Of a stretch of DNA of 9,034 nucleotides, positions 1 through 6,353 are shown in pieces. This DNA comes from Candidatus Neomicrothrix sp. UBA4742 (lineage in GTDB: Bacteria; Actinomycetota; Acidimicrobiia; Acidimicrobiales; Acidimicrobilacustridaceae), in contig DHIQ01000206.1 of assembly GCA_002403895.1 (NCBI GenBank), positions 670 to 9,703 on the forward strand, read 5' to 3'. Positions within the stretch are counted from its first letter, which is position 1, and each line of letters opens with the position of its first letter. The translations under genes and the position numbers were made by a program. The notes under the pieces were generated by a model that was not told the origin of the DNA, ran no database searches, and worked only from the letters and a program-made list of their open reading frames with translations.

Positions 1-562
1 CGCCGACCTTCTGGAACAGCGAGTCGGCCTGGGGGAGGTCGACCACTCCGTCGACGCGGACGGTGACGGGGTCGAGGCCGGCGCGGCCGATGGTCACGAC
101 GTCACCGGGCCCGACGTGGAGGTTGGCGGCGGTCTGCTGGGCGATCAACACGCCCGAAGAGGCGCCCGACAGATCGCGAATTGCATCGGGGAAGATGGTG
201 CGGTAGTCGGCAGGAAGACCGAGGACCACCCCGGGACCGGTGCTCTGCGTGGTCTTCGTCCCGCCAAGTCCGGCGGTGGTGGCGGTCAGTCCGGTCGTGT
301 CGGCGAATCCGACCGGCGCGGTGGCGACGACGGATGGGGTGGCCCGCAACGCGTCGGTGACAGTGGCGGGGTCGGTGCCCGGTTGGGTCTCGACCTGCCA
401 ATCGATCGCCACCGTCGCCACCGAACGGCTGGTCATGGTGGCCTTCGAGGTGGACAGGAACGTCCCGATCGACGCGAGGAGCGCGACGGCGACCGCAACC
501 CCGAGTGACGCGGCGACCAGTCTCCCCCGTCGGTGGGCGACGAGTCCCTGCATCCAGGTCAT
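1..562 (-). CDS. FtsX/MacB-type ABC transporter permease, N-terminal part (runs off left edge)
   Basis: Membrane subunit of a MacB/LolCE-class ABC system, the partner of the two ATPases encoded just upstream. Only the first 187 residues are visible. They start MTWMQGLVAHRRGRL, followed by one hydrophobic helix (about residues 15-36). A long soluble stretch comes next, with the feel of a MacB periplasmic core-type domain (VLIAQQTAANLHVGPGDVVT, then VRVDGVVDLPQ). The family places such a domain outside the membrane between TM1 and the FtsX helices, which would lie beyond the left edge. The start at 562 gives an ATGA overlap with the ATPase stop (559-561), matching the other junctions of the operon. 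An in-frame ATG at 571 would add three residues. No good Shine-Dalgarno sequence precedes either, which fits translational coupling. The family assignment is fairly sure; the transported substrate is unknown. Confidence 0.8.
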   Translation of the reverse strand, partial: MTWMQGLVAHRRGRLVAASLGVAVAVALLASIGTFLSTSKATMTSRSVATVAIDWQVETQPGTDPATVTDALRATPSVVATAPVGFADTTGLTATTAGLGGTKTTQSTGPGVVLGLPADYRTIFPDAIRDLSGASSGVLIAQQTAANLHVGPGDVVTIGRAGLDPVTVRVDGVVDLPQADSLFQKVG

Positions 563-1266
563 CGCGAGCATGGTGTGTCGCTTTCGGTGTCGAGGCGGCC
601 GTCGGCCATCTGCCAGCGGATGGCGAGACGGTCGGCGATCTGTTCGTCGTGGGTGCTGACCAGCAAACCGGCACCGAGGAGCTCGGTGGCGGCGAGAAGC
701 GCGTCCAGGACTTCGGCGGCGGCGGTGTGGTCGAGTTGGCCGGTCGGTTCGTCCGCGAGGATCAGCTGGGGGGTGCCGGCCAGGACCCGGGCCACGGCGA
801 CCCGCTGGGCCTGACCGCCCGACAGCTCTTCGGGGAGCTTGTCGGCGAGCCACCCGAGTCCCAGGCGGGCCAGTGAGCCTCGAGCGAGCTCCTCGGCGTC
901 AGCGCCGCCGATACCGGCGAGCAGGAGCGGCAGCGCGACGTTCTCGACGACGTTCAGGGGTGGCAGGAGACTCGGCGCCTGGAAGACCACCCCGACCGGG
1001 CCCGGTCGCAGACTCGGTCGGTCCCCGATGACCGGCCACGTGACCGACCCCTTGGATGGCGTGTCGAGCCCCGCCATGAGGTTGAGCAGCGTCGACTTGC
1101 CTGAGCCGGATGCTCCGACGAGGGCCACGGTCTGTCCGGGCTCGATGCGACAGGAGGCGGCATGGACGGCGACGACCGCCCGCGGCCCGGATCCGAAGGT
1201 GCGGGCCACGGCGAGGCACTCGACCAAAGCGGGGGCCCCGATCACGGTGGGCGGGACGACGGTCAT
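559..1266 (-). CDS. ABC transporter ATP-binding protein (MacB/LolD class), second ATPase of the operon
   Basis: Complete 235-residue nucleotide-binding subunit that would power the adjacent FtsX-type permease from the cytoplasmic face. Motifs in order: Walker A GASGSGKST (51-59), Q-loop Gln96 in VVFQAPSLLPPLNV, signature LSGGQAQR (148-155), Walker B LILADEPTGQLD with Asp172-Glu173, and switch His206 in STHD. The 'LADEPTG-LD' Walker B is typical of the MacB/LolD/FtsE class. Length is normal for the class, although the Walker A to Q-loop segment is slightly short. The ATG at 1266 overlaps the stop of the upstream ATPase by four bases (ATGA), and the stop overlaps the permease start the same way. 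All catalytic residues are present, so it should be active. It differs clearly from the neighbouring ATPase and is not a recent duplicate. Confidence 0.93.
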   Translation of the reverse strand: MTVVPPTVIGAPALVECLAVARTFGSGPRAVVAVHAASCRIEPGQTVALVGASGSGKSTLLNLMAGLDTPSKGSVTWPVIGDRPSLRPGPVGVVFQAPSLLPPLNVVENVALPLLLAGIGGADAEELARGSLARLGLGWLADKLPEELSGGQAQRVAVARVLAGTPQLILADEPTGQLDHTAAAEVLDALLAATELLGAGLLVSTHDEQIADRLAIRWQMADGRLDTESDTPCSR

Positions 1267-1925
1267 GTCGTCACCCAGCCGTCGGCCATACGGATCTGCC
1301 GGTCGGCGTGGGCGGCCACGGTCGGGCTGTGCGTCACGATCACCACGGCCGCGCCACGGTTGGCGGCGCGGCGGATGAGATCGAGCACCGACACCTCGTT
1401 GCGTCGATCGAGCTCGCCGGTCGGCTCGTCGGCCAACAGGACCGCTGGGTTGTTGGCCAGGGCGACCGCCAGGCCGGCACGGGCCGTCTCCCCCCCGGAC
1501 AGCTCCCGTGGGAGGGCGTCGCCCCGCGACCCGATGCCGAGATCGTCGAGGAGTTGCTCGGCCCGGTCACGATCCACGCCGCCACCGAGGCGCTGGGCGA
1601 ACGTCACGTTGGCCCGGACGCTGAGATGGTCGAGCAGATTCTCCGTCTGGAACAACACGCCAATCGATCGGGCTCGTAGGGCGGCTCGTTCGCCTTCGCT
1701 GCGATGCGAGAGCCGCTGGCCGTCGATGTGGACCAGCCCCCCGTCGGGCTCGTCGAGCCCGGCCAGGCAGGCCAGCAGGGTCGACTTCCCGGAGCCGGAC
1801 GGGCCGGTGATGGCCACGATCTCGCCCGACTCGACACCGAGGCTCACCCCTCGAAGGGCGAGCGTCTCCTCCTCTCCGGCGTGGTAGAAGCGGTAGAGGT
1901 CCTGGGCTTCGAGGGTCGCGGTCAT
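1263..1925 (-). CDS. ABC transporter ATP-binding protein (MacB/LolD class), first ATPase of the operon
   Basis: Complete 220-residue ATPase starting MTATLEAQDLYRFYHAG. Motifs: Walker A GPSGSGKST (41-49), Q-loop Gln93 in VLFQTENLLDHLSV, signature LSGGETAR (142-149), Walker B VLLADEPTGELD (Asp166-Glu167), and switch His199 in VTHS. The signature has Glu where the family usually has Gln after LSGG, and the next stretch reads AGLAVALAN rather than the usual VAIARAL; both changes look tolerable. The chosen ATG at 1923-1925 forms TGATG with the lipoprotein stop (1925-1927). An upstream in-frame ATG at 1964 would lie inside the lipoprotein gene and add 13 atypical residues. Together with the second ATPase it may form a heterodimer on the permease, or each may pair with a separate permease if another lies to the left. 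Confidence 0.92.
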   Translation of the reverse strand: MTATLEAQDLYRFYHAGEEETLALRGVSLGVESGEIVAITGPSGSGKSTLLACLAGLDEPDGGLVHIDGQRLSHRSEGERAALRARSIGVLFQTENLLDHLSVRANVTFAQRLGGGVDRDRAEQLLDDLGIGSRGDALPRELSGGETARAGLAVALANNPAVLLADEPTGELDRRNEVSVLDLIRRAANRGAAVVIVTHSPTVAAHADRQIRMADGWVTT

Positions 1926-2569
1926 CACGCGGTCCACGTGAACGAGTCGGTGATCTTCTTCCACGGGTCGACGTTGTCGGCATTGGTGGAGCCCGACAGG
2001 GTCAGGGTCACCTCGGTGCCGTTGTGCCAGAAGGTGTAGCGCTCGAACGCCAGGGGGATCACCTTGCCGGTGACCGGGTTGGGCGAGCTGTCGGCCTGAT
2101 AGGTGGCCAGCACCGCGTCACCGGCCGAACGGGTGACGGTGGCGACCTTGCCGAGACTGAAGTTGGCGTTGGCTGACTGCAAGGCGGGCACCACCGTCGC
2201 CGTCACCGAGTCGGTGGTCGGGGCGGTCGGGGCCGAGGTGGTCTCGATCTGCACCGTGTTGAACTTGTCGGTGAACACCGTCGCCGCACCGTTGGTGGAT
2301 TGTGCCCACCCTTCGGGAACCGTGACCGAGTAGGTGCCGCCAGCCGGCTTGAACGACACGAACGCCTGGTTGTCGGGAATGTCGCCCGGGCTGTTCGTCT
2401 CCGGGCCAGCGGGGGCAGTCGTCGACGAGCTGTTCGGGGGGAGCAGGCCGGTCGATTGGCCGCCCACCGGGGCTGCGGCCTTCGACGCGGTTGAGCCGCA
2501 TGCCGCGGCCACGATGGCGACCGCAGCCAGCCCGGCGATGACCACGCCACGAGATCTTGTCTTGTTCAT
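1925..2569 (-). CDS. Secreted lipoprotein, first gene of the ABC operon
   Basis: Predicted 214-residue exported lipoprotein. The N-terminus has basic residues (MNKTRSRG), a hydrophobic core, and a lipobox ending VAAAC with Cys24. A Ser/Thr/Pro-rich linker follows to about residue 70, then a compact domain (about 78-214) with GGTYSVTVPEGW and later ERYTFWHNGTEVTLTLSGS, ending in a ...WKKITDSFTW helix-like tail. This pattern resembles PsbP/Mog1-like folds of actinobacterial lipoproteins such as the LpqN group; that is fold-level resemblance only. The start is decided by the strong AGGAGG at 2574-2579 and by the signal peptide; the frame is open further upstream to 2698 but not plausibly coding. 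It leads the coupled operon with the two ATPases and permease, so it is probably the outside accessory or binding subunit. Confidence 0.82.
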   Translation of the reverse strand: MNKTRSRGVVIAGLAAVAIVAAACGSTASKAAAPVGGQSTGLLPPNSSSTTAPAGPETNSPGDIPDNQAFVSFKPAGGTYSVTVPEGWAQSTNGAATVFTDKFNTVQIETTSAPTAPTTDSVTATVVPALQSANANFSLGKVATVTRSAGDAVLATYQADSSPNPVTGKVIPLAFERYTFWHNGTEVTLTLSGSTNADNVDPWKKITDSFTWTA

Positions 2570-2573
2570 GGAT

Positions 2574-2579
2574 CCTCCT
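2574..2579 (-). promoter_or_regulatory. Strong ribosome binding site AGGAGG for the lipoprotein
   Basis: AGGAGG read on the minus strand, four bases before the ATG at 2567-2569. It decides the start of the lipoprotein against the longer open frame reaching 2698, and is the only strong Shine-Dalgarno sequence of the operon. The downstream genes rely on overlapping stop/start codons. Confidence 0.8.
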
Positions 2580-2636
2580 GAGATGCGAATCGGTCCGGCA
2601 GTGCGTGAGGACGCGGATGCAAGACCCTCGGACCGG

Positions 2637-2642
2637 AACCTA
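2637..2642 (-). promoter_or_regulatory. Candidate -10 element (TAGGTT) of the lipoprotein/ABC operon
   Basis: The minus strand reads TGCG-TAGGTT. No convincing -35 lies 16-18 bp upstream (the 17-bp position reads GCTCCC), as expected for an activator-dependent promoter. The hexamer starts exactly 31 bp after the end of the direct-repeat site at 2674-2695, the same distance seen for the PAP2 promoter. The predicted leader is about 60 bases. Confidence 0.4.
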
Positions 2643-2673
2643 CGCAGGGCAACGAAAACGGGAGCGTCGAGAC

Positions 2674-2695
2674 AGGCAAACGCGAGGCAAATCCT
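2674..2695. promoter_or_regulatory. Candidate OmpR/PhoB-family operator, site A
   Basis: The plus strand reads AGGCAAA, four bases, then AGGCAAATCCT: a perfect 7-bp direct repeat with an 11-bp period. One half-site per helical turn on the same face is the usual operator layout of OmpR/PhoB winged-helix regulators. The second half-site and its TCCT tail recur at 4109-4119 with one C/T difference (GAGGCAAATCCT here, GAGGTAAATCCT there). The site lies between the divergent lipoprotein/ABC operon and the small secreted protein gene. Function is inferred. Confidence 0.5.
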
Positions 2696-2744
2696 CATGA
2701 CCCACTGACGCGACCGGCCATGTCCGGAGGCCGTCCAGGCCTCT

Positions 2745-2776
2745 TCAGGTTGCGCTCAGGCGTCCCGGCGCATCCT
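2745..2776 (+). promoter_or_regulatory. Candidate activator-dependent promoter of the small secreted protein gene (site C)
   Basis: TCAGGTTGCGCTCAGG (2745-2760) holds two TCAGG half-sites 11 bp apart. A CATCCT hexamer (2771-2776) follows after 10 bp. In PhoB-type promoters the direct-repeat box replaces the -35 and ends about 10 bp before the -10, which is the arrangement here. The coding start is 40 bp further on. The half-sites share the AGGY core with sites A and B but lack their flanks, so the same regulator is possible but unproven. Confidence 0.4.
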
Positions 2777-2815
2777 GAGCCCGTCAGCAACCCCCTAGCG
2801 AGAGAGAAGTCAGCC

Positions 2816-3154
2816 ATGAACATCAAACACAAGGCCCTGATCGGAGCCGTCAGCATCCTCGGCCTCGGTGGCGTCGGCATCGGCACCGCGGTCGCCTCGA
2901 CCGCCCAGACGCCGACGACCCCGCCGGCCGCAACCTCGCCGGCGCCCGCCGTCGACGTGCCTGGTGCCAACGAGCCGGCCGGTCCCGACACCGACACCAT
3001 CCAGGACGGCCCCCAGACCGGCGCCGACACCGAGAAGCCCGGAACGGCCGAGACTCCCGAAGCAACTGGTGACAACCACCAGGACGCCCCCGGAGCCAAC
3101 GTCGACTACACCCCCCCCGGTGAGCAGCCCGAGGCCACCGGCGCCAACGGCTGA
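2816..3154 (+). CDS. Small acidic secreted protein, Pro/Thr-rich, unknown function
   Basis: A 112-residue protein of unrecognised family. Residues 1-27 form a signal peptide (MNIKHK, a Gly-rich hydrophobic core, then TAVA before Ser28), with likely cleavage after AVA or a few residues later. The mature part has no hydrophobic core of its own. It is rich in Pro, Thr, Ala and Gly and strongly acidic, with about fourteen Asp/Glu against one Lys, so it is probably disordered. PGAN occurs at 49-52 and 93-96, and EATG at 82-85 and 106-109. The ATG is preceded by a modest purine-rich GAGAGAAG. The frame is open upstream to 2720, but that extension reads through the candidate promoter. It stands alone, divergent from the ABC operon and closed by a strong hairpin. 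Being exported is likely; role unknown. Confidence 0.75.
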   Translation: MNIKHKALIGAVSILGLGGVGIGTAVASTAQTPTTPPAATSPAPAVDVPGANEPAGPDTDTIQDGPQTGADTEKPGTAETPEATGDNHQDAPGANVDYTPPGEQPEATGANG

Positions 3155-3197
3155 TCGGAGCACCTGACCAGGATCCTGGTCGCAACACCGGTACCGA

Positions 3198-3243
3198 CCG
3201 AGAGTCGGGCCAGAGGTTCCCCGACCTCCGGCCCGACTCTCGG
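3198..3243. terminator. Bidirectional hairpin terminator between convergent genes
   Basis: Arms ccgagagtcgggcc (3198-3211) and ggcccgactctcgg (3230-3243) pair perfectly over 14 bp. After one A/C mismatch, gaggt (3213-3217) pairs with acctc (3224-3228) around a 6-base loop. It lies 43 bases after the stop of the small secreted protein gene and 46 bases after the PAP2 stop on the other strand, so it can serve both. There is no U-tract, as is common in GC-rich actinobacteria. Confidence 0.8.
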
Positions 3244-3289
3244 CGCGTCCCCCGGCGATCGACGTCAGACGACCCGGGAGCCCGTCCAA

Positions 3290-3979
3290 TCAGCGCGCCT
3301 GGCCCTCCCGTTCATGTGAGAGTCGTTCCGACTCGAGAAGCCCGCCACCGACCCGAGTGAGACTGATGGCGAGCAACGTTCCGAGTGCCGCACCGATGAC
3401 AACGTCGCTCAGCCAGTGCACACCGAGCACCAGGCGGGAGGCCGCGACGAGCGTTGCGGACACTCCCGCGGCGACGAGGGCGGCCTTGCGGCGGTCGGGG
3501 CGAACCCAGGTCAACGCGATGGCCACCAGAACGGCGGCCGACACAGTCGCATGCCCGGACGGGAACGAGAAACGGTCACCGAGGGGGCCGGCTATCAGCG
3601 CCGGGCGCGGTCTGGCCACGACTTCTTTGACCACCAGGACCACCGCGTCGGCTGCCAACGCTACGACGAACGGAGCGAAGGCGAACAGCGGTCGCCGGGT
3701 CCGCCACCACGCGACCAGGCCACCGAGGGCGGCCAACATGGTCATCGCCCCTGCGCCGAACAGCAGACCAAGGATCGACGCGAACGGGTTGGTGGTCGAG
3801 GTGTGTGCTTCGAGCCACGTCCGGACGGCGTCGTCGATGGGCTGGGCCAAGCCCGCCGCCGCTTTCGCCGCCAGAACAAGGCCGAGAACCAAGCCCAGCA
3901 ACGCCACGCCGACAGTGACCGTCGCTGCGGCCGCGGCCGCCTCCAGCACCCGGCTTCGGTCCATGCCCTCCTGCGCCAC
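3290..3979 (-). CDS. PAP2-family membrane phosphatase
   Basis: Integral membrane phosphatase of the PAP2 (type 2 phosphatidic acid phosphatase) superfamily, 229 residues with about six hydrophobic segments. The full three-part catalytic signature is present: K118-x6-R125-P126 (KEVVARPRP), PSGH 140-143 (SFPSGH), and S181-R182-x5-H188-x3-D192 (SRLVLGVHWLSD). His143 and His188 are the expected nucleophile and general acid. Family members dephosphorylate lipid phosphates such as undecaprenyl pyrophosphate or phosphatidic acid; which one here cannot be told. The GTG start at 3977-3979 has GAGGAG at 8 bases, better than the internal ATG at 3964, whose purine run lies only two to three bases away. 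It is divergent from the two-component system, and its promoter carries a site similar to that of the ABC operon. Confidence 0.92.
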   Translation of the reverse strand: MAQEGMDRSRVLEAAAAAATVTVGVALLGLVLGLVLAAKAAAGLAQPIDDAVRTWLEAHTSTTNPFASILGLLFGAGAMTMLAALGGLVAWWRTRRPLFAFAPFVVALAADAVVLVVKEVVARPRPALIAGPLGDRFSFPSGHATVSAAVLVAIALTWVRPDRRKAALVAAGVSATLVAASRLVLGVHWLSDVVIGAALGTLLAISLTRVGGGLLESERLSHEREGQAR

Positions 3980-3987
3980 GAATCGTG

Positions 3988-3993
3988 CTCCTC
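3988..3993 (-). promoter_or_regulatory. Ribosome binding site GAGGAG deciding the GTG start of PAP2
   Basis: GAGGAG on the minus strand, with an 8-base spacer to GTG (3977-3979). The alternative ATG at 3964 has AGGAGG only two bases away, which is too close. The GTG start adds MAQEG to the protein. Confidence 0.6.
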
Positions 3994-4060
3994 ACGACCC
4001 GACCAGAGTCGGATCGACCCGTTGGTGACCCTTGGGTGGTCGTGTCGTTGGTCGGGGTTC

Positions 4061-4066
4061 ACCGTA
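4061..4066 (-). promoter_or_regulatory. Candidate -10 element (TACGGT) of the PAP2 gene
   Basis: The minus strand reads TGCG-TACGGT. It shares TGCGTA with the -10 candidate of the ABC operon, and like it starts exactly 31 bp after the end of a 22-bp direct-repeat site (4098-4119). No recognisable -35 lies 17 bp upstream (CTTCTC). The predicted leader is about 75 bases and contains an imperfect hairpin (3995-4003 with 4008-4016). Confidence 0.4.
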
Positions 4067-4097
4067 CGCACCGGGAGGCAAGCGAGAAGCTGAGCGC

Positions 4098-4119
4098 AGG
4101 TTAGGAGGAGGTAAATCCT
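4098..4119. promoter_or_regulatory. Candidate OmpR/PhoB-family operator, site B
   Basis: The plus strand reads AGGTTAG, four bases, then AGGTAAATCCT: half-sites AGGTTA and AGGTAA with an 11-bp period. It aligns base for base with site A at 2674-2695, the shared part being GAGG(C/T)AAATCCT. Its position between the PAP2 gene and the response regulator gene makes it a candidate for control of PAP2 and for autoregulation of the two-component operon. GGTAAATCCTTACC (4110-4123) is also a small inverted repeat. Confidence 0.5.
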
Positions 4120-4164
4120 TACCGTGGCGACCTTGCACCGGCCCACCGGGCCCGAGTTGGTCTC

Positions 4165-4177
4165 TACGCTGTGGCCA
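4165..4177 (+). promoter_or_regulatory. Candidate -10 (TACGCT) giving a leaderless response-regulator transcript
   Basis: TACGCT (4165-4170) fits the TAnnnT form and ends six bases before the ATG at 4177, so transcription would start at or next to the A of ATG. No Shine-Dalgarno sequence precedes the gene, which fits leaderless translation. No good -35 is seen at the expected place; GGCCC-ACC-GGGCC (4140-4152), an inverted repeat, occupies it. Confidence 0.45.
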
Positions 4178-4857
4178 TGGGTTCGCGGATTCTCGTCGTC
4201 GAGGACGACCCCGGCATCGCCGCCAACCTCGTCCGCGCCCTGCACGGCGCCGGCTACGAGGTGACCAGTGCGTCGACGCTGGGAGAGGCGCGCGCTCTCA
4301 CCTCGGTCGGCTCGGCGACAGACTACGACCTGGTCCTGCTCGATCTCGGTCTCCCCGACGGCGACGGGGCCGACCTGTGCCGGGACCTACGTGCCGGCGG
4401 GAGCCAAACCAGCGTCATCATGCTCACGGCCAGGGCCGACGAGATCGACATCGTGATGGGGCTCGACAGCGGAGCAGTGGACTACCTCACCAAACCGTTC
4501 CGGCTGGCTGAACTCCTCGCTCGGGTACGGGCGCACCTACGCACCGACGAGGAACGATCAGTGATCGCCGTCGGATCGCTGAAGATCGACCTCGGTGCCC
4601 ATCGGGCCTGGGTCGATGACCAGGAACTGGCGCTGCGAGCCAAGGAGTTCGAACTCCTGACCGTCCTGGCCCGCGACGGCGGTGCGGCTCTGACCCGCGA
4701 GCGGTTGATGAGCGAAGTGTGGGACGAGCACTGGTTTGGTTCCACCAAGACCCTCGACGTCCACATCTCGATGCTGAGGCGCAAGCTCGCCGAGCACCCC
4801 GATGGACCCCGGATCGAGACGATTCGCAACCACGGCTACCGCCTCGAGGTCACGTGA
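4177..4857 (+). CDS. OmpR/PhoB-family two-component response regulator
   Basis: A 226-residue DNA-binding response regulator. The receiver domain (about 1-115) has the acidic pocket Glu9-Asp10-Asp11, phospho-acceptor Asp56 in LLDLGLPDG, switch Thr84 in IMLTAR, and Lys106 in YLTKPF. The C-terminal winged-helix domain (about 130-226) shows LRAKEFELL, TRERLMSEVW, the recognition-helix region KTLDVHISMLRRKL, and the terminal IRNHGYRLE wing. Length and all key residues are standard, so it should be phosphorylatable. ATG 4177 is preferred over in-frame GTG 4171 because the putative -10 ends at 4170. The stop overlaps the kinase GTG by four bases, so the two are co-translated partners. Likely targets are the 11-bp-period sites in this window (inferred). 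Confidence 0.95.
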   Translation: MGSRILVVEDDPGIAANLVRALHGAGYEVTSASTLGEARALTSVGSATDYDLVLLDLGLPDGDGADLCRDLRAGGSQTSVIMLTARADEIDIVMGLDSGAVDYLTKPFRLAELLARVRAHLRTDEERSVIAVGSLKIDLGAHRAWVDDQELALRAKEFELLTVLARDGGAALTRERLMSEVWDEHWFGSTKTLDVHISMLRRKLAEHPDGPRIETIRNHGYRLEVT

Positions 4858-6158
4858 GACTACGGATCTTGGTGGCCCTCATCGCGGTCAGCGCCATGGG
4901 CATCGCTCTGTTCGGCCTGCCGCTTGCCGAGGTGGTCCAGGAGTTCTATCGAAACGAAACCGTACTCTCGCTCGAGCGACAAGCCACCGAGGCCTCGGGG
5001 GCGGTCCCCCGCGACTATGCCGTGAGCGGCGACCCGGTCGAGCTCCCCACGACTCAGCCGCCCACCGTCATCGCCCTCTACGACCCGACCGGGACATTGG
5101 TGAGCGGGACCGGCCCCCCCACCGCAGACGCCCAGACTACCGCGGCGCTGGCCGGAGAGATCGCCGACACCCGCGATCACGGCGGCGCGACCGTCGCCGT
5201 CCCCATCACCAGCGGCGAGGCCGTCATCGGAGCGATCCGGATCGAGACCTCCGCCTCGGACACCAACACCAAGGTCTACCGGGCCTGGGCACTCATGGCC
5301 GGACTGGCCCTCATCGTCCTCACCGTCACCGCTATCGCCGCATGGTTCCTTGCCCGCCGCCTCAGCCGACCCGTCCAGAGGCTCACCCGCAGCCTGCACC
5401 TGCTCGGAGCCGGATCAGCCGACCTCGCCATCGAACCATCGGGAGTGGTCGAGATCGACGAGGCACAGAACGCCCTGGCGGCAACCGCCGAACGCGTCGA
5501 CGAGGTCCTCGCCCGCGAGCGAGCCTTCAGCGCCGAAGCCTCCCATCAGCTCCGTACCCCCATCGCCTCGCTCCGCTTGGCGATCGAGGCCGAACTGGCA
5601 AACCCCCGCCCCGATCCCCGGACGGCGCTCCACGAAGCCCTCGTCGACGTCGAGCGCCTCGACGTCACCACCACTGCACTCCTCGCGCTCGCCCGTCAGA
5701 CGGTAGGACCACGATCCGACGTCGATGTCAGCCAACTCGCCGACGCCGCCACGAACCGTTGGACAGGTCCGTTCGGATCCGACTCGCGGCCCCTCCGCCT
5801 CACTCGCACCGCGGAGCCGATCCACGTCGTCGCCCGCGAGGCCGCCATCGATCAGGCCCTCGACGTGCTGCTCGACAACGCGATGGTCCACGGCCAAGGC
5901 GAGACGACCGTCGCGGTTCACACCGTCCCCGGCGGAGTCACGATCTCGGTACAAACCGAGGGCCCGCCGATCACCTCACCCGACGCCATCTGGCAAACCC
6001 CCGAAGGCAGCGACCGGCCACGCATCGGACTACCCCTGGCGCGACGACTCATCGAGTCCGAAGGAGGAAGGCTCATCCTGACGGACGCGAACTCCCATCC
6101 GACGTTCGAGATCCTCCTCCCAACCGGCCAAGCTGCTGCAGCTGTCACCCCCGAGTAG
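4854..6158 (+). CDS. Sensor histidine kinase with degenerate ATP-binding boxes
   Basis: A 434-residue membrane kinase paired with the preceding regulator; GTG 4854 overlaps its stop (GTGA). Layout: TM1 (about 5-24), extracellular sensor region (about 25-143), TM2 (about 145-166), HAMP-like segment (167-220), dimerisation/phosphotransfer helix with His231 in FSAEASHQLRTP, and a catalytic ATPase domain (about 320-425). The N-box is kept as DNAMVHG (341-347). The G1 box, normally DxGxG, reads TEGPP (368-372), losing the adenine-binding Asp and the second Gly. The G2 box reads RIGLPLA (390-396) instead of GxGLGLA. An F-box is hard to see. The kinase may be weak, phosphatase-biased or adapted; frameshift is unlikely because the frame stays coherent to the C-terminal GGRLILTDANSHPTFEILLP. 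The signal sensed is unknown. Confidence 0.93.
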   Translation: MRLRILVALIAVSAMGIALFGLPLAEVVQEFYRNETVLSLERQATEASGAVPRDYAVSGDPVELPTTQPPTVIALYDPTGTLVSGTGPPTADAQTTAALAGEIADTRDHGGATVAVPITSGEAVIGAIRIETSASDTNTKVYRAWALMAGLALIVLTVTAIAAWFLARRLSRPVQRLTRSLHLLGAGSADLAIEPSGVVEIDEAQNALAATAERVDEVLARERAFSAEASHQLRTPIASLRLAIEAELANPRPDPRTALHEALVDVERLDVTTTALLALARQTVGPRSDVDVSQLADAATNRWTGPFGSDSRPLRLTRTAEPIHVVAREAAIDQALDVLLDNAMVHGQGETTVAVHTVPGGVTISVQTEGPPITSPDAIWQTPEGSDRPRIGLPLARRLIESEGGRLILTDANSHPTFEILLPTGQAAAAVTPE

Positions 6159-6185
6159 CGACGCGTCGGCGAGTTCGGATGTGAT

Positions 6186-6209
6186 CCACCGAATCGGCTG
6201 CGCCGGTGG
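6186..6209 (+). terminator. Possible weak terminator after the kinase gene
   Basis: CCACCG (6186-6191) and CGGTGG (6204-6209) form a 6-bp stem with a 12-base loop, 27 bases after the kinase stop. There is no U-tract. Weak support; it is the best hairpin directly behind the operon. Confidence 0.3.
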
Positions 6210-6353
6210 GGATGCGACCTCTGTGTGCTGCCCGGCTTGGACAGACAAGCGAGCTCATGTCCTCACGGGTCATTGAGCACGCTCGGAGGAGCGATCGACG
6301 ACCGGCAGCGAAGGTGGTGGCGGGGGTGACCGCACGGGGGGAGCTTCCGTCGC

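Noticed and set aside
102..674. Arg-rich minus-strand frame overlapping the permease and ATPase
   Set aside because: Typical shadow of GC-rich coding DNA; the permease frame has the motifs, the ATGA junction and sensible composition.
6253..6278. Imperfect inverted repeat GCTC-ATG ... CAT-T-GAGC upstream of the lysozyme-like gene
   Set aside because: Short, interrupted, and nearly 90 bases from the predicted transcript start; not distinguishable from chance in this composition.
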